Shown piece after piece: positions 45,101 through 57,916 of a DNA stretch of 64,000 nt. Position 1 is the stretch's first letter; the number at the start of each line of letters is the position of its first letter. Source of the DNA: Acanthochlamys bracteata (Eukaryota > Streptophyta > Magnoliopsida > Pandanales > Velloziaceae); assembly GCA_019914995.1 (NCBI GenBank), contig CM034128.1, positions 374,501 through 438,500 on the forward strand, written 5' to 3'. The notes under the pieces were generated by a model, which had not been told where the DNA came from, searched no databases, and was given only the letters and a program-made list of their open reading frames with translations. The position numbers and the translations under genes are program-made.

Positions 45101-48100
45101 CGGAGTTGTCGCACTACATATCTGAAAGGAAAAGGAAATGGATCTTCAATAAAATACTAATATATGAGCAGAGCAACATGTTACCTCGCCTAAGCGAGCT
45201 CGTGCACCCCTCAGTCCACCAATTAAAGCACTTAGTAGTGTGTACCATATGTGAATATCCATGAGGTAGATCTGAGCAAAGAGAATCGCACACTTGCTAA
45301 TTAAGTATGTGGATACCCACAAAAAAGAATCAGAACTAAGCATGAAGAGCTACTTACTGCAACAACAGGTGCCCATAGGCTAAGTATAGTCAGAGCATTC
45401 CTGTTCCCTGCCAGCCATAAAGAAACATCCATCAATAAGTAATAGTTCAAACTTCAGATTTAGGAGCAAATTAGTTTCTCATTAGATCTGAAGGGAACAT
45501 CAAAAACCTTAACAGCAACAACTTTTTATCTCCTTTATCCTTTATCAGATTTTCATGATACAATGGCTACATTACCTCCAACAGTCAATCTTGTTTCAGT
45601 TTTGAACATTGAATGCTTAGCATGATGTACTTATCCACACTGGTGGTGCACGGCCAATGACAGAAGAGACTCCAGGGGTTCTCTAAGTTTTTTCTTACAA
45701 TTGTCAAGTTATAATCAGTCAAAAGAAAATAATAACCTACACGAAAATTTTATCAATTAACTAAGTCTCTTTTTTTTTTTGGATTTGTGGAGGATACATG
45801 GAATAAATTTGCATCCCAAATTCAAATTGATAGGAAGCAGATTAAGGTTCTAAAAGGCTTTAAATAAAGCGAAGGAACCCTGTAGATATTCAAGACCAAT
45901 AATCAATTCCATCGATGGAATTTCATAAAACAAAATGATAACTGAAAATCCATAACACCCACTAAATTGATGAAATATGAATTCTTATCATAAGAAGCCA
46001 TATCTTTAATTCTACACAGAATGTTGAGCAATCACTTCCCAGTTCATCTATTACAGTCTAAAGATGTCTACTTGTACTTAAGTCCAGTGATGGTGATAAA
46101 AGGTTAAGTAGCGTGATGCATAATTGCATCCCATGAATGAATCGAGGTAAAAGCACGCATCTACTAAGATACCTCATTATGGAGTCATCAATATGGAAGT
46201 CTTAAAGAAGAGTAAAAAATTCCTACCAACCCAGTAGACATATGAATCAAACATCTATAAGAACCAATAAGTCTGCTGAAATCATAAATTTCATCACCTT
46301 GAGACACGAGATCATGCCAGGAGTACTGCAGATCACGAAGCTCTACAATTATATTGGTAGGGCCAACCAGAGGTTTAATCTGAACCAGAGATTAAAATAA
46401 GTATCATTTGCAACGAAAACTAACACAGGGTGAAAACAAGAGTAGATTCCACATATTATATGTGAACCAGGAATAATCTAGAAAGAGCTAACCTGAAGAA
46501 AATAGGCAAATGTAAATTTGCACACGAATATCACCAACCAAAATAATACATAACTGCGTTAAAAAGGTAGGAAAAGATATCGTTAAGAACAAAGAACGAG
46601 ACAGACTATTCTACAAAGTCACTAAACCAAACTACCCAATGTACTGTCATATATGAAATTTCAATTATGTTCTGTCATCAAAAGACACCAGTAAAACATA
46701 AGTGAATCAATTGTTAATGATCAGGATCTGGTGGAAATGTTGAGCGCATGAACTGGTACAAAAGACAAATCTCTAAGTAAATCAACAATCTCTGATCTAA
46801 TAAAGAATGTTCTATTTTCAGTTCTATATCCAGGATCAACGATCTAAACTCCTTGATCTAAATCTAAATATGACACAAAATTGGAACCATTTTGACACTC
46901 ATATCCTTGCAAGTTATAAATATGTCGTTTGAACATTTTTTTTTGGAACATCCTTTCTTACCCTTTTGACAAGCACCACAATTGCAGCAAGAAACAAGTC
47001 TCCATAGCAATTATCAGTAAGTAAAAGTAGACAATTATGCACTGAAACTATACAGAAATAAGGCATTAAAGCTGCATTGGTTGCCAGCAGTATCTCTTTC
47101 AACTTTAGAGGAAGATTAGGGAAGACATCTACAAATCCTAAAGATGATACAAAATTATAATGTTAACTAACCCAGTATAGTCTCTCGTTCTTTCATAAAG
47201 GCCACGTCCAACATAATATCTTTCCTGAAGTTCATTAAAAAAAAAAAAAAGAAAAGACAGCAGGGAATAAGTAAAGTCTTGGCAAGTATTAATTACAAAT
47301 CCTCTTGTAACTCTTGAAAACAGTTAAAAAGCAAAATAAACCTCGTATATCCACTTAAAGAACTGAAAGAAGGGCCATCTGTCAGATACATCAGACACCC
47401 TGTGGCAAGCAGGAATTTTAACTAATACAGCCATAGTTAGACGAACAGCTGCATAAACTCCAAGAACAAGAATGTAAATGCGGAAATAGGTTCCATCCGA
47501 GCTTCTTTTGTTCTTTTCCTCCAAGACTTTGCTGTGAAATATAAATTTGAAGCTCAGGTTAAAAATGTAAAAGCTTTGAATCTCAAACATAGACCATAAG
47601 ATTACACATAGTGCTGCTTTGCCATCAAACAATAACACATTAAAACTCACAGGTAAAGATATGCTATGCCTAGTGAACTGGCGGCGAACCAGAAAAACCT
47701 AATAATCAGTCTTGAGATTGCAAAAGCTCGAGCAGTGCTGTAAGCACCAAACATGAGCACCAAATCTAAACAGCCTGCACAGGAAGAAAATTCCAAATCG
47801 ACAAGCCACCCAGACAAGGAACACCCGGAACATACGATCCAACAACAGCAACAATTCTTTGTACAGAAACATACTCTCAATGAAGTTCATGATAAAGAAA
47901 ACTGGAGCAACACTGAGCACGACTTTAAATGTGTTTAAGTTGATGCGTCCATCATTGAAAGCAACTATTGTCAACCCCTGCAGTCATTGTCAAAGCAATT
48001 CTTAACATCTGATACATGGTTCTAAGAAATTATTTCACAGGAACCCACACATTACCTGGAACATCAATATCAGAAATATCCACAGACGGTGAAAGCTCCG

Positions 48101-51100
48101 ATACAAGTGAAGAAATGTGCGATGCTCGACAAAATTGGTTTTGGCTGTCTGCATGCTCAATAATAAGAACCAGGAAATTGATAGTACCATAGAATAAAAG
48201 GTACATCATTCCTCCCGAGAGAGCATGCATGCACAGCAAGATAGGGTATAAGAAAATAGGTATTATAAATTTTTCAAAGTCAATTTTCAGATACTAACAC
48301 CATATAAGCATGTCTAGTTAAATGGTTAAGTCAATGAACAAATTGTCAGTACTTGAACTCACTCGATTTAAGCTTGGGTATTTATAAATAGTTAGCCATC
48401 AAGTTTAAGCTTCGCAAGCATAGCTCGAGCAGCTTATGTAATACAAAGTTGCTTTAGCACAATATATAGCTGTAAAATCGAAGGCAGAAGCATTTACATA
48501 TGTTTCAGCAGCAGGAAAAATAAGAATAAACAAGCAGCAGGTATCTTCATATACTCTATAACTGAATTCCTTGATGTAATTCATTGATCATGGAAGAAAC
48601 CTTTAGTGTAACTATTTACAATGGATACTCTGTTGAATCGAAGTAAATATTGAACTACCACTTCTCCAACGCAGTAGTGATTTGAGTCAAAGGTCGTACA
48701 GTCAAGAGAGCAAGTGACAATCTAAGGACCTGCGAATGTCTACTGAAATTTTAAATAAGCAGAATGAAGCTTACCCTCTTCCGTCCTTTTGGCTTGAAAA
48801 GAAAGCGAGATTCCCTTTTCAGCGGCCAACCAAGATTAACGCAAGATGGTGACCTGAACATGTAGGTTGCATTACAACAAAACCACGGATCAAGACCAAC
48901 TCAAGTTAGCATTGGGATATTAAGCAAAACCAGAAATATTCATTGAAGTCATCATAGTTTCTCCATGCAGAGTGTGCAGATTTGCCATTATCCTTTCTGG
49001 CAACTTCCTGGACAATAAAAAAAATATGTGAGATACACATTGCTGCACTCAATCATAGTCTGTGATCCTTTTATATTATCAAAAAGAATAAGAAATTTGA
49101 GTCAAAGGAATGTGCACATACTGCTGCCATAGTCTCGTAAATGGGAGTGATAATTTCCCTGATAAATGACACAGAGTTATCACTAGACATACAACTTTTT
49201 GCTGGAACAGCTTGAGGTTGGTCTAGAATAGCGTCCAATTCCTTTGCCATCTATCAATGTCAACTGATGCTCATTAATACAAGGGGATATGTGAATTATC
49301 AGAAATTTTAAGATGTCAAAACATACTTAGAAGTTTACCCAACATACTCACATGATGAAATATATAGCAAATACACTCTGGAAGAAAACGAACATTAGCA
49401 GCCTCACCCCAGATAAGGAAGTACAAAGAAATTAAAATCAGCTTCCTGTTTCTATTGATTGCTTCCAGGCTGCAAAGTTTTACCGCAGATATGAGACTAT
49501 TAAAAAATGAAAAAAGAAAAAACACTGATAAACAAATTCTTCTGGTGCATACCTGTTCCATGCAACGCGGTTCCCTAAGTATCTGCACCATTTGATATAA
49601 TTATCAAGAACTTTAACAAAGACTTCAGTTATAACTTTCTCATCAATTTTCTGCAAGTCAAGACAACATGAAAAAAACTTCATGACCTTCTAAATGACCA
49701 TGAAGCAGGTATTAAAAACACAACCTCACACCTTTCATAACCTTACACTTCTAAGTCAATAGGAATTTCCTTCTTGCTTACAAGCTTCCTTTTGAAAACA
49801 ATAATACAGAACAGCATAAAATTTCAGCAGGACCTTATGACTAAGATGCCACCACAGTCATATAAAACCTCATCATGAAAACGTTACTATTGGATAGGGT
49901 ATTTTAAAAAGCAAGTTGGGTCGTTGATTACAAACTTTATTCTCTAGATGAACTTCTAAACATCCCCTTCCAAGATCTATTCTGCAAAACCTAATCCAAG
50001 AAAAGCATAAGTATGTCTGTTGCAATTGCTCTTTTTATAATTTTCATTTATTATCTTCTAAATGATACTTCTATGCAGTGTGAGAAGGGTTTAGAGCTGA
50101 ATATTTTGCTGTGCCAAAAGAACATCCTTCCTTCCATAAACTCGAGTCTTAAGACCAGTGTTACTTCCACATTCTTCCGAAGCGTAGCATCATATTTTTC
50201 AAACTACCTTGTTAACTAAAAGATAAATTTGGCTAGGAAAGCATATTAGCTATTTGTCATAGTTAATGAATAGACAGCAGAATTCTTGGATAGGTATGTG
50301 TTATGCTGATATCCACCTATCGAAATAATTTCCAATAATGCTGCCATTCCTGAAACACAAACAACTTCAGATGCAACCAACAGAGGACTCTAGTTTGTCG
50401 TACTTGCCGAAGTGTTGGGCCAAAAAAATATGTCAAACCTGTTGTGAGGTTTCAGGACCTTCAACTTATGCAATAAAGGTGATTAATATTGTTTGAAACA
50501 AGGTTGTTAAAAAATACTGTTAGACACAAAAATGACATTTAGCTTCGCCATGAAAACTTAGAGTGAAGGTAAGCACTTAGAAGCAAAATTCTATGGATAA
50601 AACAACCAATAAAACAAACCAGAAGAAAGATGTTATAAGACGATAGACTATAGATGCAAAAGCAAGCCACATTATCATTTGGGAGGTCATACAGTGCTTC
50701 TCATAAATTAGTATCGTAGAACATCTTAGGCAACACATCAAAATATTTATTAAGAAAACAAATAATAAAATAAAATAAAATAGAAAAAGAAAAAAGAGCA
50801 CTTATTAAGCAATTAGTACTCACTGGATCTGCTTCAACAGGCAAACCAAATCTAGATTGTGCATTTGCTACAGCAAGAACTACATTTTCACGCTGGTTCC
50901 TTACGTTATCTTTCTGCATAAAGTAGAGAGTTCAGTCATAATCATTATCATCATCATCTTCTTCTTAACCTCTGCAGATGTAAGAATAAATAATCTACTG
51001 CATAAACAACCAACAAAAATTATTTCATGTGCTAGCTCTTTTTATAGATGAGTTTGTACATTTTTCACCTACTTGCTATAATAGAAAGAATTATAATTAT

Positions 51101-54100
51101 CCCAGCTATACCATCAAAGTGTGTCAACTAGCCAGGTAAATGGTCCAATCTGCTCTTTAGCAGGCAAGGAAGCAGGCAATACTTAGCACTGTTTCATAAT
51201 CAAGATAGTCAAGTAATTCAAGCATTTACATCATACCTCCTGCACATTGCATTTGTAACTATTCACAGCCTCACGTATAGCATGGGCTTTTTGAAAAACT
51301 ATTATCTAAAATTTCTCAGATACTATGGATTCTGCATTCAGTGCTAGTAGAAGATTGAACCAAATGCTCAATGCGAGTCAAACATCTTATTAGAAGTTTC
51401 AATTTTACAACATGAAGTCATTGAGTGGAATCACAACGAATTTGGAAGGTATCCTTGTAGTGGTGGAGTTCGAGGCTTTCTATGTTTTCTTCTATTTTTT
51501 GTTCCTTTTCTTTGTACAGACTATCATTGCTTAAGGAAGTCATATTCCTAAACTTGTTTTATCATTGACCGAAATAGTAGCATGACAAAAAAGTAGCTAG
51601 CAGGAAGGAGATAAGGCACAAGGTCGGTTGCCACAGTCTACTTTATTGCAAAATAATAAGATATGATACAACTCACGAGTTGATACCTGAAAACCGAAAA
51701 TATACTCCAAAATATCAAACATATCAGGCTTTTTCAGCTGAGGCACATCAAATCCAGATGGAAGCTGAGGAAACTCTGAAATATAACTTACTGCAGAAAT
51801 AGCTGCTTTCACCTATAAAAATCACAAATAAGAAAGAGTTTGATGTGAGAATAGGATAAAGAATGAAAGCAATTAACTTGGAAGTAAAAAATAAAACTTA
51901 ATACAAGTATAAGTGAAGTGATTCTTAAAGAAGCTTGGAAGGATCACAAATGGCCATAAAAAAGAAGCATTAATCTGAACAATTAATATGGAATGCTAGG
52001 TCACCCATATAAAGTTGTAAAAATAATGTAACAAGCCACCAAATAAAACATCCATGTCTCTTCCATACATTCATGCATATTGAGGCATCATTATGCAAAT
52101 CAAATAACAACTTATGGATAGGCCTAGAGATTGTCTTCTTTCAGTTTTTGTTATCAGCAACAAGGCAACCAGATCTATAAAGTTTTACACAATTTATGTT
52201 ACCAAATAAAACCATCACAAATTTAGCAACATCTTTAAAAGATGTAATTCATCATCTCCTAATTCTATTGCTGATTCTTAGTGCGACAGTTGAGTGTTCC
52301 TATCACTTCTTGATGGCTTATAAGTAAGAATTGATACTGGCACCTATGATTCTAAACTATTTTGTCCGGCAAACATTAAGGTGCATCAATGTAGCTCAGG
52401 AAAATTTGGGTGCGGACAGTCAAACACTATTTCATTATTTCTCAAATTACATTGAGCAAGGAAAGACAGCAAAATGAACTGTGATTGTTCTCTGAATTGA
52501 TAGCATTTAATCATCTATAACAGCAGTTCTGAAACAGAAAAGGATGCTCTAAGAGTAAAGAAGCAATACTTCTGGAAAGAAGCCAATTGCATTTGCTAAA
52601 GTTGGAGCATCAAGAGGAACAATGTTGTATGGTGTAAGTTCTCCCCCCAATGTTGCATCAGATTTCTTCATTTTTCTAACCTACAAAAAAAAATGGTAAT
52701 TAATGAGGACTTGACAGTTACAGCAAAAGCCTAGTGCATGAAACAATGGTGCATTCACTTACAAAAGTGAATATTTAATGAAGCAAACTTTTACAATTCA
52801 AATAATTTAAGCCGATATATTTTGCATGATCATAGTGGTGTATGCCGTGAAGGTACCTCCTCCATAATCATTCTTCCCGCTCCATCAGTAGTTGAACCTT
52901 GTACAAGCACCTCCAGCACATCAATTAAAGCCCTCAATGTCGCATAGACCTTTTTGAGTTCAGAAGCTCTCCTATGATACAGGGTGTGATGTAAAATTGT
53001 TAAACAATGAGAACCCAAGATTATATGACATATGAAAGAGAAACAATTGAATTCATGTGGAAAACAGATCATTTACAAAGAAAGCCTATAAATCACTTTC
53101 TGCATTAAAAATTATAATTGCTTACTCTCCAAAGTTGGTGCTAAAGGTTCCTGACTCACGCCACTGTTGTTGCTCCTTTTGGATATCTTCAACTCGATGG
53201 CGTCTCTTGTAAGCAAGATAGAAATTCCACAGGCGTTCTATATCATGTTCCCGGTCAATAGGGGTCCCATCTTTTGTAGAAAGCTTTTGCTGAAATCCCC
53301 AAGTTCATGTGTGAGGTTTCAAACTTAATAATTAAACTATGCATACAGAACTTAAAAAAGGTAATACCAAAGTTTATTATAAGTTGACTCAAATTCACCA
53401 AATACATGGCTTACCTTGATAACCGACATTAAACCAGTCTTGAACTGCAGCATGCCTCTTCCTTTACTGTTCGGGTCCAGATTTTGAGCCATTGTGTATG
53501 CTTGTTCACACACTACAGAAACAGGTAGGAACAACATAAGTAACAAATATAAAATGAAGGGGAAAATGGTTCTATAAGAGGGTTGTCCTAAGGAAATCTA
53601 TGAAAAGAATTAAAGGATAAGCTAACTGATTGTGGCAAACTTACCACTGATCTAAGATTTGGTAATGAGAAGACAGTATGCAGTTCAAATCAAGCTACAC
53701 ATAAGCTGAACTTCAGCTTAAATCACAATATATGAATTGACTATGCTCACCAATAAGAGGAGAGCAAAATAATACAACATAGCCCAACTATAATAATCTC
53801 AGCTGTTAAATTCAGAATCACCAAGCAGACAGTGACTATGGCGAAAAGGGATAAGCAACAGCTGCAGCACTGCAGTAGCTCAGAAACTCCAACTTCTTTA
53901 AGCATAATGTCATCAGGAAATTTCAACCAATGGAAAAAAAACTACAATAACTCAGAAGAGGGAACAGTACAGTAGCTACGAAGCTACAAGTAGGTTCAAA
54001 TTATCAAGTATTAGTATTCTCGTCATCAGAAAAAGTACGCCACAGTTACTGAGAGAGAAGCAGAAACAGAACAGAACAGCTCAGAAATTCGATGATATAA

Positions 54101-54622
54101 GTATAGTTTAGCTAGTAATTTCAAATCATCGAACTACAGTAAAATCACTGATAGAAGAAGAAGAACAAGTTTAATTTCATAATGATCAATTTCAGCTAGG
54201 ATTCAAAATCTCAAGAAGAAGAAGAAGAATATTATTATTATTATTATTTATTATTAAGAAGAAGACTAAGTTCAATTTCAGCTTGAAATTTTCAAAATAG
54301 CAACAGACGCAGGCAACGAGAAGCAGAAGAAAAGTAAACAGAGAAGTAGGAAAGTGAGAAGAAGCAGAAGCGAATTGAACTCACAGATCCGTGCAACATG
54401 TGGATCTTCGTCCTCGATCTCATCAGCAGCTTGAAGAATAGCGTCGATATTGGTCGTACGGACAAGCGAAGGAGGCACAGCTTCAGCGAGCCCCGCCGAA
54501 GCCCGACCAGGCACACCACCGGAAACTCCCAACGCCGCCCGAACTAATCTCTCCCAGTTTTCGTGAACGCTCACCGCCGCCGACGTGGCCCCTCTGGGAC
54601 CTACTCTGGCGGGCGCCGCCAT
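30185..54622 (-). CDS. CALS10: Callose synthase 10 (GSL8)
   Basis: A 1,3-beta-glucan synthase of the plasma membrane and cell plate that uses UDP-glucose; GSL8 is needed for cytokinesis, pollen mitosis and plasmodesmal callose. I traced 51 exons that join in frame to about 1,911 residues (Arabidopsis 1,904): 54622-54385, 53512-53415, 53289-53126, 52971-52857, 52680-52570, 51812-51687, 50913-50824, 49650-49553, 49469-49352, 49250-49122, 49007-48931, 48853-48775, 48148-48056, 47977-47875, 47774-47651, 47531-47342, 47224-47172, 46553-46493, 46379-46298, 45407-45358, 45271-45185, 45066-44981, 44880-44853, 44352-44255, 44168-44087, 44009-43846, 43397-43277, 42808-42711, 42627-42537, 42458-42298, 42218-42109, 40304-40173, 40077-40009, 39843-39666, 38616-38499, 37306-37187, 36547-36432, 36335-36252, 35736-35624, 34706-34654, 34565-34389, 34312-34265, 34115-33957, 33329-33216, 33137-33049, 32949-32791, 32541-32439, 31360-31241, 30855-30805, 30688-30518, 30421-30185. 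The order is an N-terminal soluble region with ATNIDAILQAADE-like and MAQNLDPNSKGRGMLQFKTG blocks, LYFLIWGEAANVRFLPECIC, a first membrane cluster (exons 13-21), the cytosolic glucan synthase domain (RRRLQFFTNSLFMDMP, SENEDG-like ENEDGISILFYLQK, RGMMYYRRALMLQ, THHEYIQVGKGRDVGLNQIA), and C-terminal membrane helices ending LAGNKANVQT. The first ATG is 54622; an upstream in-frame TTG is not the start. Confidence 0.96.
38760..38790. repeat. AAT/TAA trinucleotide microsatellite
   Basis: A run of about eight TAA units in a callose synthase intron (between exons 34 and 35). Confidence 0.8.
40505..40603. repeat. TA/TATG-rich microsatellite
   Basis: AAAT repeats followed by runs of TA and TATG units in callose synthase intron 31. 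Both overlapping minus-strand ORFs over it (40368-40727 and 40457-40714) are products of the repeat and are not genes. Confidence 0.8.
40604..41002. mobile_element. Foldback element in callose synthase intron 31
   Basis: About 400 bp whose halves are inverted copies of each other over roughly 150 bp. The left half runs ATATGGTGCACATGCCGACC, AAAAGTCGGCGAGATATTCA through CAAACCGACCTCCA. The right half, read on the other strand, runs ATATGGTGCACATGCCGGCC, AAAAGTGGCCGGCGAGACAT through CAAACAGACCTCCA. The left arm has a short extra segment near 40622-40640. It is embedded in a TA microsatellite, so the target duplication cannot be read exactly. No coding sequence is present. Long inverted arms suggest a Mutator-like or foldback MITE. 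Confidence 0.75.
41068..41584. mobile_element. 517-bp MITE with 9-bp target duplication
   Basis: The element begins CAAGGTTGTCAAAATCAAAA and ends CAGAATTTTGATAACCTT, so its tips are inverted repeats of AAGGTTRTCAAAAT. The identical 9-mer ACCTCCGAC lies directly on both sides (41059-41067 and 41585-41593). A 9-bp duplication is the signature of Mutator-like transposition. The interior is A/T-rich, with inverted blocks of the type TCGTAAAATCxxAATTTTAA, and codes for nothing. It lies in intron 31 of the callose synthase gene, 66 bp after the foldback element. Confidence 0.85.
54218..54262. repeat. GAA and ATT microsatellites
   Basis: Adjacent GAA-type and ATT-type trinucleotide runs in the first intron of the callose synthase gene, about 125 bp from exon 1. 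Confidence 0.7.
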
Positions 54623-55719
54623 TGACAAAATGAATGTGACCAGAGATCTAAGAAGGGTTTGAAATTCCGGTGAGACAGATGGTTTGGGTATAAGGGGGGA
54701 TGTACAGGGGTTAAAGAAGAGAACGGGAAAGACGAGTCGAAGAAGCGTAACGCCGGAACCGGAAAGTTTGCAATTACAAACCTGTAACTGTCTTGTTTAT
54801 GATAACGAGGGCTGGAGCAATTATGTTCTGGTAAAACTTTTGATTCGATTACTATTTATAAGTGTTTAGTCGACTATCATGTGAACATCTTTGATTGGCA
54901 GCTACTGGCATCTAATAGTGAGTTAAATATAATTTACGTTACAGCTGGCATTGTATGATTGGTGGCAACTGCATTTATGGTAATTTTCTATAGTCATACA
55001 ATTGGATCTGTTGTGCTAATGGTTATAAGAAAAGAGCTGTAATGAAAACACATAGTGTTAATACGTTGATTACGTTACGGTGATCGCAAAATATCATGTT
55101 CGTAATTTTATTTTTCTTATATTAAATTTTAAATTTTAATTAGTTTATATATTTTAATTATATAAAAAATTTAAAATTTTATATTTATATACAAAATTTT
55201 AATTCTTATTTTTTTATTTATATATTTTTTAATATAATTATATTTTTCGATCTTTAATATATTTTTAAAATTTATTAAAACTTAAATATTGAACTCTATT
55301 TTTATTTTATTTTTTAAAAAATTTTATTTTTTATTTTTTATTTTAATAAAATTTAGTTACGAATATTTAAAATAAAATACAGTTCTTTATCTAAAAAATT
55401 ATTGAAACAATCTGAAACAGCGAAAAGATGATTGTATTCTTGTAAAGGGTATTTTGGAAGGTCCAACAGCAACGGACAACAAATTTAAGAAAGGGGAGTG
55501 ATTTTAAAATAATTTTAAAAAAAATTAAATTTATAATTTTTAAAAATTTATAAAATATATTAAAAAATATAAAAATAAAAATAAAAATAAAAAATTGATT
55601 ATGAAAAAGCAATGCAAAACAGCCTTACCGCTCCTTTCGGGATCATTGATAAATGAATCGAGATCTTTCACTTCTCTCCATTTTTCCAGCGATCAATTAT
55701 TTCCTTTCTCTTCTCAACA
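54623..55719. promoter_or_regulatory. Divergent promoter region CALS10/envelope protein gene
   Basis: The two start codons face away from each other across 1.1 kb. A MITE copy (about 55079-55380) sits in the middle, as in the AMMECR1/RPT1 divergent region. No specific factor site can be named with confidence. Confidence 0.55.
55079..55380 (+). mobile_element. MITE, TTA/TAA family, diverged copy
   Basis: About 300 bp that shares the family core: AATATCATGTTCGTAATTTT near the left end, then TTGAACTCTATTTTTATTTT, TTTTTTAAAAAATTTTATTT and AATTTAGTTACGAATATTTA at the right. The outermost inverted repeats are worn, so the exact ends and target duplication are uncertain. Confidence 0.55.
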
Positions 55720-57916
55720 ATGGTGACTACTGCTCTCTCTCTCTGTGGTAAACATTTCTCCGATTGAATTATTCTTTTATCTATAATTCAATCGGGATCT
55801 CTTGTTTATTATATGTATTGAATGATGTTTTGAAATGAAACATGTTTGAAATGTGGAAATGTAAAATGATTGATTTAGATGATAAATTTTAGATCGATTT
55901 ATTAGTTTATAATCTACAACTGATCTCGCGATATTGATGTTAATGGAAGTGAAACGAAGCGTTTGTGAATTGGGAGAATTAAGGTCTAGATGAAGCATTT
56001 CCCATGGTAAATGAATAAATATTTTGCCATTACTGTTGGAAACTGCTTTAATTTGTTAATGACAATACTAGTCTGGTATTATTTTCTTGTTGCAAAAAGG
56101 GTATGTAGCAGTTGTTAGCTAAATCTTTTTACTTGAGTTATTTTACTCATGTCATTTGGTCTATTCTGCCTCTTAGTTTTGTGATTAGACATGGAATCTT
56201 ATTTGTATATTTCCCTCCATTGTGATGTTTTGCAGGTGGAACTCATTTATATAGGCTTCAGTCCAATAAGATTAAAATGCTAACTGGACATCATAATCAA
56301 CTCTCAAAATTTAAGATTCCAAAGACCTTCAACTCTCGTAGGAACTTGGCTATCCGTGCTGAATGCAGGTGCTTACCAGTTGCCTCAGGATGGCAACTGC
56401 ATCATTACTTTGTTTTCATGGCTTAAAAATGTACTAAAAAGTGAAACCAAATCAGTTAAAAAAAGTAATTCATGCAGCATCTTGTCCCTATATTGCCTAG
56501 CTACTCGTTGGAAGGTAATAGTGTTGTAGCTTCATCTGTAGATATTGATATTTTCTCAATTAAAATGGTTTGCTTGTAAAGATGTAGGCTACTCCACAAT
56601 TATCATTCTGGTTCCATTTAGTTGCTCATTTCTTCGTTGTGGGATCAGAATTCTTTCTTTCTAATACCCTCCTCTTCCCAGTCTTCTCTTGTTACTGACA
56701 GCACGTGCCCTCAAGTTTGTGCATCATTGGTTTTTAATCAATAAACTGTTTATGACCAAGTATATTGTAATAGTTTTCTCCTTGAAGAAGCTTTTACTCT
56801 ATCTCAGTTTATAAATAACCTAACAATGTAGCAACGGTCTCGCTTCTCTTATTTGTTTCGTCTGTGTTTGTCAGAAGTGTAGTTGTGATATTATTCTGTG
56901 GCCCTTTCAACTATTGACTGTGGAATCTCTTACTAATTTTCTTGGTAATTACTCAAATCTTGGTAATGATATACAGTGATGATTCAAGAGGAAGTGGTGG
57001 TGATTTTGTGGTTGCTTTTCTTCTAGGAGGAGCTGTATTTGGAACCTTAGCTTACATCTTTGCTCCACAGGTACACTGTAATCTAGAGATAATGAGTCAA
57101 TTGTTTTGTTATTTTCTTTTTGACACATAGCAACATTTAGATCTTAGATGATGAGAGAAGTATCACTGAGAGAAGTATCACAGTTATATCTGTTGTCTGG
57201 CATCTAGCTTCGGCTTGTAAATGAAACCGCATATTGCTCTTTGGTGCATAAAGATCGTAAAGTATGTTAAAGCAAGTTCCCTGGGTGGATCTTATGTCGG
57301 CAAAAGATCTCTTTCGTTTTTCTTTGATGGACAAAACTTATAACCAGCAGCCAATTTAGCCATTGCCTACTCTAGCACCAGGAATGCTCCATACTGAAAG
57401 AGAACTAGACGTGAGCAGAGAACAACTGTTTAAGGATGCTCTCAAGCAGAAAAGTTAAGAAGCATGTTAAACATTCAAGAATTCAATAATAAAATGGCTT
57501 CTGCCCTGTCTTATATTAGGCTATTTCCTTTATCGCATCTGCTGCACTCTTAAGTATCTTTTGCATTTGATACATGGTAGTAGCCTCATTCTTTCTCTTC
57601 CAGATCCGGAGATCCTTGCTGAATGAGGATGAATATGGATTCCAGAAGGCCAAGCGACCAGCGTATTGTGATGATGGCTTAGAGGTCAGTGCTCTCTCCT
57701 CATTATTTTACCTTGTCTCCTAAATGTGCTTAAACTGATGATTTCCAATATTGTTTTTGAAAGCAGAAAACTCGTGAAACCCTCAATTCGAAGATAAGCC
57801 AATTGAATTCAGCAATAGACAATGTTTCTTCACATCTGAAAAGTAGCTTGAGAGTTCGCAACAATGCAGTACCACAAGCTACTGAAGCTGATTCAGAAAT
57901 GGAGGCTTCCATCTAG
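55720..57916 (+). CDS. Plastid inner-envelope-type small membrane protein
   Basis: Five exons join in frame to 161 residues: 55720-55747, 56236-56368, 56977-57070, 57604-57684, 57767-57916. The first 50 residues (MVTTALSLCGGTHLYRLQSN...NSRRNLAIRAE) are Ser/Arg/Lys-rich and acid-poor, like a plastid transit peptide. One hydrophobic, Gly-rich segment follows (GGDFVVAFLLGGAVFGTLAY IFAPQ). Then comes a basic stretch with IRRSLL, and a C-terminal amphipathic helix (KTRETLNSKISQLNSAIDNV SSHLKSS). The layout and the APQIRRSLL / LNSKISQLNSAIDNVSSHL blocks match the plant-specific family of Arabidopsis At1g42960/At5g16660, which is found in chloroplast inner-envelope preparations. Its function is not known. 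All exon borders are GT-AG; exon 1 is only 28 coding nt. Confidence 0.85.
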
